Below are positions 35,937-48,331 of a DNA stretch of 64,000 nt, in pieces. Location: the NCBI RefSeq assembly GCF_001458115.1, contig NZ_CZRP01000011.1, forward strand, positions 372,001 through 436,000, in the 5' to 3' direction. Below the pieces are notes generated by a model, which worked only from the letters and a program-made list of their open reading frames with translations, did not search any database and had not been told where the DNA came from. The DNA is from Gracilibacillus massiliensis (GTDB lineage: Bacteria; Bacillota; Bacilli; Bacillales; Amphibacillaceae). Numbering within the stretch: the first letter of the stretch is position 1; every line of letters starts with the position of its first letter. The translations under genes and the position numbers were made by a program.

Positions 35937-37337
35937 TTAAAGAATTAGTGTCATAATACTATAAAGGATCGTCGATATAATGACGGCGACCAGTGCAGGG
36001 CCTAATTTGTACCGGGCATATTGAATGACATTGAGACCAAGAATTTTGGCAATAGTATTCGTATTGTCACTTAACGGGGAAGAAAAGGAACCAAAAGAAC
36101 CACTGGCAAATACAGCGCCAATTACTAACGGTAGGGAAGCATCTGCAGCTTGCGCTAACGAAAATCCGAGCGGCATTAATATCCCCCATGTCCCCCATGA
36201 TGAACCAATAAAATAAGAAACAAAAGAGCCAATTAAAAACATGACAGGAGGAATAAACAATGATGGAATCCAATCTACATTGTTAGTTACAAACGAAGAA
36301 AATCCAAGTTCATCTGCGACAGATGATAATGCCCAAACAACCGATAATAATAAAATCACAGACATTAGATTATTCCCTGCTTCGATAAATTCATGTATCA
36401 TTTTTTTTAACGAATTTCGCTGAGCTACTTGCATCAAAAAAGTAAATAGTACGGTGATAAACAATGCAAGTACCATTGCTTGTAAGACATCTGCTTCAAT
36501 AAATGCTTGTGGAAACCGAAAACCTTTTGTAAAACCATCCCACCATGTCAAAAACAATGTCAACGTAATCACCAATGTTACCGGAATAATAAGGTTCCAA
36601 GGTTTAGAAGGTAAATCATCAGCAGTAGCTGCATTTTCCTTTTCTATATTTACTTTATTCGGATCTCGTTCTTCTTCTATTAATGGCTCTTTAGAATGGC
36701 GAAAAAATACAAATAATGTACCGACGATAATCATCGTAATAGCAAAAAAGTTAAAAGGAATACTTTGAATGAAAATCGAATAGGGATCTTGCTCAATACC
36801 ATGATTTTGCAAGCCCATTTCGATTACCGAAACCATATAACCTACGGAGGCTGTCGCAATAGGAATAAGCACAATAACGGGTTGTGTACTTGTTTCAATC
36901 ATAAACGCAAGTTCTTTTCTTGTCATGTTTATTTTTGTTAATAATGCTTTCATAATCGGTGCCACTGTAACGATTCTAAAGCTTGGTGCACTGAAGGTAC
37001 CTAGAGTGGATAACCATGTTAAAACGATCGCTTCTTTTTTACTATCAATTCGTTTAGAAGTGAGATCAACAAATCCTTTAATACCACCAGAAATTTTTAT
37101 AATACCAACGAGACCGGAAAACATATATAAAAAGATAATAATTTGTAAGTTATTGATATCGGTTAAGCCATCGACAATATATTGAATCGATACTTGCATC
37201 CCACCAAGTAGGGTAGGTTGAATAAAATAAGCGCCAACGATCAAACCTAGTGTTAAACCTGGGAATACTTGCTTGGTCCACATAGCGGTGACAATCACCA
37301 CAATAAATGGAACCACGGCAATCCAACTTCCTTCCAT
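35937..37337 (-). CDS. NhaC-family Na+/H+ antiporter
   Basis: A 466-residue membrane antiporter with about 11-12 hydrophobic segments (for example VVPFIVVIVTAMW and VILLLSVVWALSSVADELG). Polar residues within helices, as in SSWGTWGILMPLG, are typical of the NhaC/Na+:H+ antiporter superfamily. I choose the start at 37337, behind TTAGGAGATGG; an ORF extension of 16 residues to 37385 has no ribosome site. Family members exchange Na+ for H+ (or malate/lactate in relatives). It fits a halotolerant or alkaliphilic lifestyle and is unrelated to sugar use. Confidence 0.88.
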   Translation of the reverse strand: MEGSWIAVVPFIVVIVTAMWTKQVFPGLTLGLIVGAYFIQPTLLGGMQVSIQYIVDGLTDINNLQIIIFLYMFSGLVGIIKISGGIKGFVDLTSKRIDSKKEAIVLTWLSTLGTFSAPSFRIVTVAPIMKALLTKINMTRKELAFMIETSTQPVIVLIPIATASVGYMVSVIEMGLQNHGIEQDPYSIFIQSIPFNFFAITMIIVGTLFVFFRHSKEPLIEEERDPNKVNIEKENAATADDLPSKPWNLIIPVTLVITLTLFLTWWDGFTKGFRFPQAFIEADVLQAMVLALFITVLFTFLMQVAQRNSLKKMIHEFIEAGNNLMSVILLLSVVWALSSVADELGFSSFVTNNVDWIPSLFIPPVMFLIGSFVSYFIGSSWGTWGILMPLGFSLAQAADASLPLVIGAVFASGSFGSFSSPLSDNTNTIAKILGLNVIQYARYKLGPALVAVIISTILYSIMTLIL

Positions 37338-37479
37338 ATGCCATCTCCTAACTGTATGTAATCCGTGCATTGATCGAAGTCTCACTGTATTAGCATGGTT
37401 AAAAGTTGTTGAAATATCCTTAAATCCAACATTTTAACTCGAAAAAAGGTATAATGGTAATAGAATGGAGGCGAAAACT

Positions 37480-38367
37480 ATGAAAAATAACAGACAAAAT
37501 TCGAATATGGAAGAGTACAAAGTGGAAAAAACGACAGAACTGCTTCCTTTCTTGCTCGAAATATTTTCTAATCGTAGTAGAAATGCCGTTAAATCAATTT
37601 TGACACGTGGTCAGGTGTATGTGAATAATCAAGAAATCACCCAACATAATTACGTTCTTGAGCCTGGATACAGTGTTTCAATTCAAAAAAATAAAGCAGC
37701 CAAAGCAGCCACTTTTGAAAAAATGAAAATCTTATATGAAGATGAGGAAATTATTGTAATTGAGAAAGAATCAGGTTTATTGTCGGTGGCAACAGAAAGA
37801 GAAAAATCGATAACTGCTTATAAGCAATTAACGGAATATGTTCAAACAATTGATCCCAACAATCGAATTTTTGTAGTGCATCGTCTAGATCGAGAAACAT
37901 CTGGAGTGATGTTATTTGCAAAAAAGGAAAAGATAAAAAAGATCTTGCAAGAAGGTTGGAAAGAAATGGTCCAAGAGCGATCCTATGTGGCACTTGTAGA
38001 AGGTATTGTTAAGAAAAATGAGGATACCATTACGTCTTGGTTAAAAGAGACGAAAACGTTCAAAATGTATTCCAGTAAGAAAGCGGAAGATGGCAAAAAA
38101 GCAATTACGCATTACAAGTTAATCAAAGCTAATAATAATCTTTCACTGTTGTCCGTTTATTTAGAAACAGGTAGAAAAAATCAAATTCGTGTTCATATGT
38201 CTGATATTGGACATCCGATTGTTGGCGATAAGAAATATGGAGCAAAAGCAAACGCGATTGGACGTCTCGGTTTACACGCAATCGTATTAGCGATTAAGCA
38301 TCCAGTAACAGGAGAACTCCTTCGTTTTAAATCGAATATCCCGACAGAGTTCTTGAAGAAAAAATAA
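37480..38367 (+). CDS. RluA-family pseudouridine synthase
   Basis: A 295-residue RNA-modifying enzyme. An S4-like RNA-binding segment at about residues 25-75 (RNAVKSILTRGQVYVNN) is followed by the catalytic domain, with catalytic Asp137 in HRLDRETSG and the closing GRLGLHA segment. I take ATG 37480, 8 bases after GGAGG (37467-37471), rather than ATG 37465, which precedes that site. A -10 TATAAT is at 37450-37455. It is a housekeeping-type gene; target (23S rRNA or tRNA) cannot be set. Confidence 0.92.
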   Translation: MKNNRQNSNMEEYKVEKTTELLPFLLEIFSNRSRNAVKSILTRGQVYVNNQEITQHNYVLEPGYSVSIQKNKAAKAATFEKMKILYEDEEIIVIEKESGLLSVATEREKSITAYKQLTEYVQTIDPNNRIFVVHRLDRETSGVMLFAKKEKIKKILQEGWKEMVQERSYVALVEGIVKKNEDTITSWLKETKTFKMYSSKKAEDGKKAITHYKLIKANNNLSLLSVYLETGRKNQIRVHMSDIGHPIVGDKKYGAKANAIGRLGLHAIVLAIKHPVTGELLRFKSNIPTEFLKKK

Positions 38368-38415
38368 CAAATGATCGGAATATAAGTACACTGCGATATA
38401 ATTGCTTACAGTTCT

Positions 38416-38531
38416 CTTCACGGGAATTATGCTTTTTTCCCGTGAAGCCGAAGATAATTCCCGTCAAGAAGTAGAGGATTCCCGTGAGGAGAGACTGAAT
38501 TCCCGTCAAGCACATGTTAATTCCTGTGAAG
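38416..38531. repeat. Hairpin followed by 21-bp-period tandem repeats
   Basis: CTTCACGGGAA (38416-38426) pairs with TTCCCGTGAAG (38437-38447) as an 11-bp stem, terminator-like for the RluA gene. The motif TTCCCGT then recurs at 38437, 38458, 38479, 38500 and, as TTCCTGT, 38521, exactly every 21 bp, usually as ATTCCCGTSARG. Open frames on both strands are by-products of the period (seven-residue repeats such as DNSRQEV). The rest of the 38368-38769 gap holds only the promoter described separately. Confidence 0.75.
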
Positions 38532-38700
38532 AGAAAAATACTATCGTCTCTAACAGAATATCCGCATCAGCTATGTCTCTTCTTCTTCCTAATACGTACA
38601 AAAATCCAAAAGATATCGAAGTCAATTCGAATAATACTTTGGATTTTTTAATTTCTAAATGAAATATACATTATGTATTTTCGCGATGATTAAAATAAGC

Positions 38701-38732
38701 TATAATAGAAACACTAAATAAAAACGTTTTCA
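38701..38732 (+). promoter_or_regulatory. Promoter -10 and cre box of the esterase gene
   Basis: TATAAT at 38701-38706 with only a weak -35 (TTTTCG, 38678-38683). TAAAAACGTTTTCA at 38719-38732 matches cre at 13 of 14 positions and lies at about +13 from the -10, a roadblock position for CcpA. This links the esterase to carbon catabolite control. Confidence 0.6.
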
Positions 38733-38769
38733 TTTCATCGAGAAAAACCTTTTAAAAGGAGTTGGATAT

Positions 38770-39774
38770 ATGAATCAGCTTGATCGATTATTTGAACAGT
38801 TTTATGATAATGCTTTAGAAGAAACAATTAAAGCTGCAGGGCCAGTAGAAAGAAAGTTAACATTGAAAAGTAGTTTGTTAGAACTCTTAGGTGATTTTTC
38901 TTATTTAGATGAGACGAGAGTGCCACTTCAAGCAACAATAGTTGAAACAAAAGAATTTTCTGATTATAAACGAGAATTAATGATTTTATCTATAACAAAG
39001 CATTTGGAAATAAAAATGTATGTTTTAACACCTAAAGCCGAAAAAATTTTTTCTCCCGTATTAGCACTGCATGGTCACGGATATGGTGTGAAAGAAGCTG
39101 TTGGATTATCTGAAGATGGTGAAAAAGAACAGGTGGTGAGAATACATAATCAATTTGCCGTACATTTAGTAAAAAAAGGTTTTAAAGTTTTTGCACCTGA
39201 AGTGATCGGATTTGGTGATCGTCGTTTAACAAGAGATATTCAACAAGGTAATATCAATTCTTGTGAAGCGATGGCAACCACCTTATTAATGGAAGGAAAA
39301 ACATTGGCAGGGTTAAGAATTTGGGAAACACGAAGAATAGTAGATTTTATAGAAAAATCGAGTGACGTCGATAAGAAAAAAATAGCAATAATGGGCTTCT
39401 CAGGCGGTGCATTGATTGCTGCTTACACGGCAGCTCTTGATTTACGGGTAAAAGCGACAGTCTTGACCGGATTTACAAACACATTTAAGGGGAGTATTAT
39501 GGCGATGCATCATTGCATTGACAATTATATTCCTGGAATACTAAACTATGCAGAATTGCCGGAGTGGATCTCGTTAATCTCACCACGGAGTCTTTTTATT
39601 GAATCAGGCGAAAAGGATCCAATTTTCCCGAATCGTTATGTAATGGAAGCCATAAACCAAATTGAAGAAAATTATCAAAATCGACCAGAAAAGTTCAGTT
39701 GCGATATCTTTCCAGGAACACATGAAATTAGCGGTAGAAAGGCTTATGACTGGTTAAGTGATCAACTTTCATAA
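38770..39774 (+). CDS. Alpha/beta hydrolase, putative carbohydrate esterase
   Basis: A 334-residue hydrolase of the dienelactone hydrolase/acetylxylan esterase-like group. It has the oxyanion loop LALHGHGYG (about residue 98), nucleophile Ser211 in GFSGGA, Asp283 in GEKDPIF and His318 in GTHEI. No signal peptide is seen, so it is cytoplasmic. AAAAGGAG precedes the ATG. Because of the cre box upstream and the xylan setting, removal of acetyl or other acyl groups from imported sugars is plausible, but the substrate is not shown by sequence. Confidence 0.78.
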   Translation: MNQLDRLFEQFYDNALEETIKAAGPVERKLTLKSSLLELLGDFSYLDETRVPLQATIVETKEFSDYKRELMILSITKHLEIKMYVLTPKAEKIFSPVLALHGHGYGVKEAVGLSEDGEKEQVVRIHNQFAVHLVKKGFKVFAPEVIGFGDRRLTRDIQQGNINSCEAMATTLLMEGKTLAGLRIWETRRIVDFIEKSSDVDKKKIAIMGFSGGALIAAYTAALDLRVKATVLTGFTNTFKGSIMAMHHCIDNYIPGILNYAELPEWISLISPRSLFIESGEKDPIFPNRYVMEAINQIEENYQNRPEKFSCDIFPGTHEISGRKAYDWLSDQLS

Positions 39775-39904
39775 AAGAATATGTGAATAATTGTAATCTC
39801 AATAAAGGAAATTTTGTGTAATTTAACCGAGAGCAATCTCAGATTTTCGTAATTGTGCTATACTTTTAAATAGAGAAGCAATAATCAGGGGGAGTTTCAT
39901 CACA

Positions 39905-40522
39905 ATGAAAAAGCTATGGGCAACATTGAAAACGATGTCTTTTAAAGAAGCCGTCGATTATATTTGGGAATATTATAAATTACATATATTTGCAATTGTA
40001 TTTGGTGTGTTTATATTGGTATCGATATTAACTACTGTTTTTGAGGAAAAAGAAGAGTTATACCAACTGATGGTAGTAAGCGAAATTTCGTATGAACAAA
40101 CCGACGAATTTTCGACTCAAATAAATGAACAATATTTTGAAGATTTTCAAGTAGCAACCGATAACATTATTTCTGATGGCGGTTCATTATCTGAACAGTC
40201 CTATGAACAGGTGCAAAAATTAGTTGCGCGAATTGCGACTGGTATGATTGACATCATGGTAACAGAGGAAGAATTTGCGGCAGAAATGTTAGAACAAGAA
40301 GGATTATTGGATTTTAGCGAAGTTATTGATGTTTCTTTGCTGGAGGAGCATGATGTAGAATTATATAAGTTCGATTCCGAAAAAGTGTACGGTATAAGTA
40401 CCAATCAATTTGATGTGTTTAATGATATCGAAGCTTTTCAAGATCGAATTCTGATCATACCGGCTAGCTCTAAGAATTTAGATAAAACTACACAATTTTT
40501 AGAAAAATTATTAGAATCTTAA
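39905..40522 (+). CDS. Single-pass membrane protein of unknown function
   Basis: A 205-residue protein I do not recognise. It has a short cytoplasmic N-terminus, one membrane segment at about residues 29-47 (LHIFAIVFGVFILVSILTT) and an acidic extracytoplasmic domain of about 150 residues with no cysteines. AGGGGGAG lies upstream, and an extended -10 (TGC then TATACT, 39859-39864) gives it its own promoter. A terminator follows. The domain has a pattern of alternating acidic and hydrophobic stretches, but no motif I can name. Confidence 0.75.
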   Translation: MKKLWATLKTMSFKEAVDYIWEYYKLHIFAIVFGVFILVSILTTVFEEKEELYQLMVVSEISYEQTDEFSTQINEQYFEDFQVATDNIISDGGSLSEQSYEQVQKLVARIATGMIDIMVTEEEFAAEMLEQEGLLDFSEVIDVSLLEEHDVELYKFDSEKVYGISTNQFDVFNDIEAFQDRILIIPASSKNLDKTTQFLEKLLES

Positions 40523-40527
40523 CATAG

Positions 40528-40563
40528 AAATCGACAAGTCATATATATGCTTGTCGATTTTTT
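40528..40563 (+). terminator. Intrinsic terminator
   Basis: AAATCGACAAG (40528-40538) pairs perfectly with CTTGTCGATTT (40550-40560), followed by further T residues. Confidence 0.85.
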
Positions 40564-40650
40564 CTAATAATTGCTAATGTTTAGTAGTACCTAATAAAAA
40601 GGTATATCTTATAAATAAGACATATTCAAATAACGAGAGGAGAAATAGAT

Positions 40651-41415
40651 ATGAAGTTGGGATTATGCTCTGTAACATTTCGTGACAAAAATCCTGAACA
40701 AATTATTGATTTGGCGATGGAAGCAGAATTAGATGGAATTGAATGGGGAGGAGACGTTCATGTTTCACCTGGGGAATATCAAAAAGCAGAGCAAATAGCT
40801 GCATTGACAACATCTCGAGGGTTAGAAGTAAGTTCATATGGTTCGTATTACCGTTTAGCAGATCATTCTGGTAATGAGTATGATTTTATCACAGTTTTAG
40901 AAACAGCTAAAAGATTGGGAGCACCTGCGATCAGGGTTTGGCCTGGAATGATGGGAAGTAAGGATGCAGATGATAGTTATCGAAAAAAAGTGGTGGTAGA
41001 TGCAATTAAAATTGCAGATTTAGCAGGAGAAGAAGGGATTAGTGTTCATCTGGAATATCATGATCATACCTTAACAGATACGAAAGAAAGTGCTAGAAGA
41101 TTAATGGAAGAGATAGCACATCAAAATGTATTCCTTTATTGGCAACCACCTAATCGCGTATCTGTAGAAGAAAGGATTACTAGTATAGAGATGGTTAAGC
41201 AATGGATTTCAAATGTTCATATCTTTCATTGGTACTCATTTAATGAACGAATGGATTTAGCGAATGGTGCTAAAGAATGGCAAAACTATTTAGAATCCAT
41301 TGAAGAAGATGGAAAAGAACGATATGTACTAATGGAGTTTGTAAAAGACGACGACGAACGACAATTCCTAAAAGACGCAAAGACATTGCACGAATTAAAA
41401 GCAATGATTAAATAA
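40651..41415 (+). CDS. Sugar phosphate isomerase/epimerase-like TIM barrel protein
   Basis: A 254-residue AP-endonuclease-2/xylose-isomerase-like TIM barrel protein. Strand and metal-site patterns are visible: LGLCSVTF at the start, LDGIEWGGDVHV, HLEYHDHTLTD and NVHIFHWYSFN. The conserved Glu and His residues of those segments would bind a divalent metal. A GAGAGGAG ribosome site precedes the ATG. The exact substrate is unknown; conversion of a keto- or aldo-sugar is the family expectation. It stands alone between a terminator and repeat copy C. Confidence 0.82.
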   Translation: MKLGLCSVTFRDKNPEQIIDLAMEAELDGIEWGGDVHVSPGEYQKAEQIAALTTSRGLEVSSYGSYYRLADHSGNEYDFITVLETAKRLGAPAIRVWPGMMGSKDADDSYRKKVVVDAIKIADLAGEEGISVHLEYHDHTLTDTKESARRLMEEIAHQNVFLYWQPPNRVSVEERITSIEMVKQWISNVHIFHWYSFNERMDLANGAKEWQNYLESIEEDGKERYVLMEFVKDDDERQFLKDAKTLHELKAMIK

Positions 41416-41510
41416 CACATTAGCTACTGGATACTGCTTCTGTTAATGAGTAAAGACATTGTGACAACAGAATTCTTATGGGGAATAGGAAGATACTGTG
41501 ACATAGCTGA

Positions 41511-41957
41511 AGTAGTAATTATGAAATTTTATATGTGCTTTGCAACCGCTTCGGCTTGTCCGCTTTCCTTTCCGCGGGTTTTTACCCTAAGCTAACTTTT
41601 TAAGCAAAGTACGCTTAAAAAGTGGATCTTAGGGTAAAAACATCCCGCAGGAGTGAAAGCGGACGCCTTCGCTCTATAAGTGCTACAACTGTTGTCACAG
41701 CTATCATTTTGATCTTTATATAAGTATTTCGCTTACATGATGCGATAGTAGTCATTATTTAAACTCTTGCATCTATTGTAGAACTGTAATTAGCGTAGGC
41801 GTCCGCTTCAACTCCTATGGGACTCGTTTTTCCTGAAGATCCACTTTTCCATGCGGTTTTTGCTTGGAAAAGTTAGCTGAAGGAAAAACCCCATGGAAAG
41901 GGGAGCGGACAAGCCGTAGTGGTTGCTAAGCACTCACATCATGTCAAAATTACCACA
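41511..41957. repeat. Palindromic mosaic repeat, copy C
   Basis: About 447 bp, closest to copy B, between two convergent genes. The left hairpin is TTTTTAAGC/GCTTAAAAA, the right one TTTTCCATGC with TGCTTGGAAAA. Both arms keep GCTAACTTTT, AAAAGTGGATC and CCGCAGGAGTG/CACTCCTGTGGG-like words. Nothing else was seen in the 41416-42009 gap. Confidence 0.8.
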
Positions 41958-42009
41958 TCAATTATTGCATAGTTTCTTGTTATTACGCAATAATACATAT
42001 GGTATCGTT

Positions 42010-42993
<984 letters not shown>

Positions 42994-43010
42994 TTATTTC
43001 ACCATCCATT

Positions 43011-46230
<3,220 letters not shown>

Positions 46231-46235
46231 TAACT

Positions 46236-46264
46236 TTGTAATTAAAGATAATTAAGCGTATAAT
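46236..46264 (+). promoter_or_regulatory. Promoter of the ydjO-like gene
   Basis: TTGTAA (46236-46241), 17 bp, TATAAT (46259-46264), immediately after the lacZ stop codon. Confidence 0.7.
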
Positions 46265-46294
46265 AGAGGTATAACCCATGAAAGGGAGTGCCGA

Positions 46295-46477
46295 ATGGCT
46301 TATTTTAATAACCAAAAAGAACCTGTAGAAAGCGTAGAAACAAATGTCTGGTCTTGTGTGAGTGATGATTGCCAAGGATGGATGCGAGAAAATTATTCGT
46401 TTGAAAAAGAACCAGCCTGCCCAATCTGTCATTCTGAAATGAAAAAAGAGGTACGAGTGATACCAGAGATGAAATAG
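46295..46477 (+). CDS. ydjO: YdjO-like small zinc-ribbon protein
   Basis: A 60-residue protein resembling cold-inducible YdjO of B. subtilis. Two cysteine pairs, one in WSCVSDDCQGW and one in ACPICHSEM, would bind zinc. AAAGGGAG precedes the ATG, and it has its own promoter and terminator. Function unknown; induction by cold is known only for the B. subtilis relative. Confidence 0.82.
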   Translation: MAYFNNQKEPVESVETNVWSCVSDDCQGWMRENYSFEKEPACPICHSEMKKEVRVIPEMK

Positions 46478-46488
46478 AGGGTAAAATA

Positions 46489-46532
46489 AAACTGCTTTTC
46501 TCCTAATATAAGGAGAGAAGCAGTTTCTTTTG
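46489..46532 (+). terminator. Intrinsic terminator after the ydjO-like gene
   Basis: A 16-bp stem with arms 46489-46504 and 46511-46526 (one G-U pair) and a TTTCTTTT tail. Confidence 0.85.
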
Positions 46533-46659
46533 TTAGTGAAGGAAGTAAATTAACAATGTAGTAACTCATACAATCTACCATGTATAAAAAAATTCAGCAC
46601 TACTTAATATTACAAGTGGAATTTAAAGTAGAAGAATTGAGTACGGTACACTTTATGCA

Positions 46660-46817
46660 GAAACCGTTTTCCTTTCATTTGCATATTAAAGGATATTTTT
46701 TTGAAATAATACTTGATTTTGTAAACTCACCGTAATATAATGTAATCAGAAAACGGATACATTACGCTGCAGCGGAAATTTTTGTATCTTTTTTTAGGAA
46801 ATAAGGAAACCGTTTTC
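46660..46817 (+). promoter_or_regulatory. Promoter with three LacI-type operator candidates
   Basis: TTGATT (46713-46718), 17 bp, TATAAT (46736-46741) is a good promoter for the fourth importer. GAAACCGTTTTC occurs identically at 46660-46671 and 46806-46817, and GAAAACGGATAC lies at 46749-46760, just after the -10. All have the central CG of LacI/GalR operators, but they also resemble weak cre boxes. The LacI protein of this operon (50145) or its paralogue (59184) is the probable ligand. Nothing else was seen in the 46533-46930 gap. Confidence 0.65.
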
Positions 46818-46930
46818 GTGATTTGGCAAGAAAATAAGATGTATCTTTGAAAGAAAAGTTATTGGAACCGCAATTGTCAAAGGTTGTAGTAGTAAGTGTT
46901 TTATCAACTTAAAAATCATGGGGGTTAGTA

Positions 46931-48262
46931 ATGATGAAAAAATGGTTAATGTTAATTATATTTTCTTTTGTAGTTTTTTCTTTAGTTGCTTGTAGTGACG
47001 ATAGTGACAGTGCAAGTAGTGATGATGGTGGAGATGATAGTAATGGAGAGAGTACAAGTACTGATAATGGCGAAGCTGATAGTGGTGAAACTGTAGCTTT
47101 AGATTTTTGGATTTTTGGTAGCACAGGCTATCAAGAGTTAGTAGATGAGTATATGGAAGAAAATCCAAATGTGGAAATCACCATCAATGAAGGTGAAATG
47201 AATGATATGCACAACAACTTGTTTACATCCATTTCTGCAGGAAGCGGTGCACCTGATATTGCTCAGATAGAAATCAGTCAAGTTGAAAAATTTCTGGAAG
47301 CATCTGATCAGTTTTATAATTTAAATGACTACGGTGCAAATGATGTTTCTGGTAATTTCCTTGATTGGAAATGGGCACAAGCTCAAAATGTAGATGGATC
47401 TTTCCAAATTGGTTTACCAACTGATATTGGTCCAACCACAATGTTCTATCGTACAGATGTAATGGAAGAAGCTGGTCTTCCAACAGATCGTGAAGAACTA
47501 GCAGCTGAAATTGATACTTGGGATGCTTACTATGAAGCAGCTAAAACAGTTAATGCTGAAACAGGTAAGTTTATTGCAGATACACCAAAACTTGTATTTA
47601 ATGCATTAAGAGATCAAGAAGATCAACAATATTTTAATGAAGATAACGAGCTGATCATAGAAGAAACTGTAAAAGAAGCATATGACTACACGACAAAAAT
47701 GATTCAAGAAGGCTTAGTTGGACAAAATGAACTTTGGACACCAGAGTGGGGAACTGCAATGGCTGAAGGTACTTATGCCACATTGCCGGGTGCTCCTGGT
47801 TGGATGGTTGCTAATGTAAAAGGTAATGCACCAGATGCTTCCGGATTATGGGATATTGCATCTATTCCTGAAGGTGCTGGTAACTGGGGCGGTTCTTTCT
47901 TAACTATCCCAGCAGAATCAGAATATCCGCAAGAAGCATTTGATTTCATTTCATGGTTAACAGCACCTGAACAACAGTTGAGATCATTTGAAATTGCTGG
48001 GTTGTTCCCATCTACACCAGATGTATATGAGAATGAAGAATTTTTAGCAACTTCTGATGAATACTTTAGTGGTGCTCCGACTGCACAGATTTTTGCTGAA
48101 GCTGCACAAGCAGTAGAAACAGTACACATGGGTGTGAATTATGCAGTTGTTGATACAGAGTTGTCAACCGCACTTACAAATGTCGCGGTAGACGGAGCTG
48201 ATCCGCAAGATGAATGGGATGCAGCAGTAGAACGTATAAATTCACAGTTAGAAAGACAATAA
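46931..48262 (+). CDS. Sugar-binding lipoprotein of the fourth importer
   Basis: A 443-residue MalE/UgpB-type extracellular lipoprotein. The signal peptide ends in lipobox SLVAC, followed by a very acidic low-complexity linker of about 30 residues, then the binding domain. Start at ATG 46931 or the adjacent 46934. It is followed by a perfect stem-loop, two permeases and a LacI regulator. Substrate unknown; context suggests a plant oligosaccharide. Confidence 0.92.
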   Translation: MMKKWLMLIIFSFVVFSLVACSDDSDSASSDDGGDDSNGESTSTDNGEADSGETVALDFWIFGSTGYQELVDEYMEENPNVEITINEGEMNDMHNNLFTSISAGSGAPDIAQIEISQVEKFLEASDQFYNLNDYGANDVSGNFLDWKWAQAQNVDGSFQIGLPTDIGPTTMFYRTDVMEEAGLPTDREELAAEIDTWDAYYEAAKTVNAETGKFIADTPKLVFNALRDQEDQQYFNEDNELIIEETVKEAYDYTTKMIQEGLVGQNELWTPEWGTAMAEGTYATLPGAPGWMVANVKGNAPDASGLWDIASIPEGAGNWGGSFLTIPAESEYPQEAFDFISWLTAPEQQLRSFEIAGLFPSTPDVYENEEFLATSDEYFSGAPTAQIFAEAAQAVETVHMGVNYAVVDTELSTALTNVAVDGADPQDEWDAAVERINSQLERQ

Positions 48263-48272
48263 GGATGATATG

Positions 48273-48307
48273 CAAACGGTCTATGGAATCGATTCATAGA
48301 CCGTTTG
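48273..48307 (+). other. Stem-loop between lipoprotein and permease genes
   Basis: Perfect 13-bp inverted repeat, CAAACGGTCTATG (48273-48285) and its complement (48295-48307), with a 9-base loop and no T-run. Same position in the operon as the stem-loops at 12258 and 28642. Confidence 0.78.
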
Positions 48308-48331
48308 AAATCAATGAAGGGAGAGATTATG

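Noticed and set aside
36025-37185. Several plus-strand frames opposite the NhaC gene
   Set aside because: They are shadows of a well-supported membrane protein gene; no ribosome sites or recognisable motifs.
38437-38531. Possible CRISPR array
   Set aside because: The repeated unit is only about 12 bp in a 21-bp period, with no spacers of CRISPR length and no cas genes.
38402-38662. Open frame on the plus strand (86 residues) and one on the minus strand over the 21-bp repeats
   Set aside because: Both follow from the 21-bp period being a multiple of three; there is no convincing ribosome site and the translated repeats mirror each other on the two strands.
46660-46817. Calling the GAAACCGTTTTC boxes cre sites
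   Set aside because: They miss the leading TG of the cre consensus and are repeated next to a LacI-family operon regulator, so LacI-type operators are the better reading; CcpA binding is not excluded.
46909-47168. Minus-strand frames opposite the start of the fourth lipoprotein gene
   Set aside because: They arise from the low-complexity Ser/Asp/Gly linker; the plus-strand lipoprotein with lipobox and ribosome site is clearly real.
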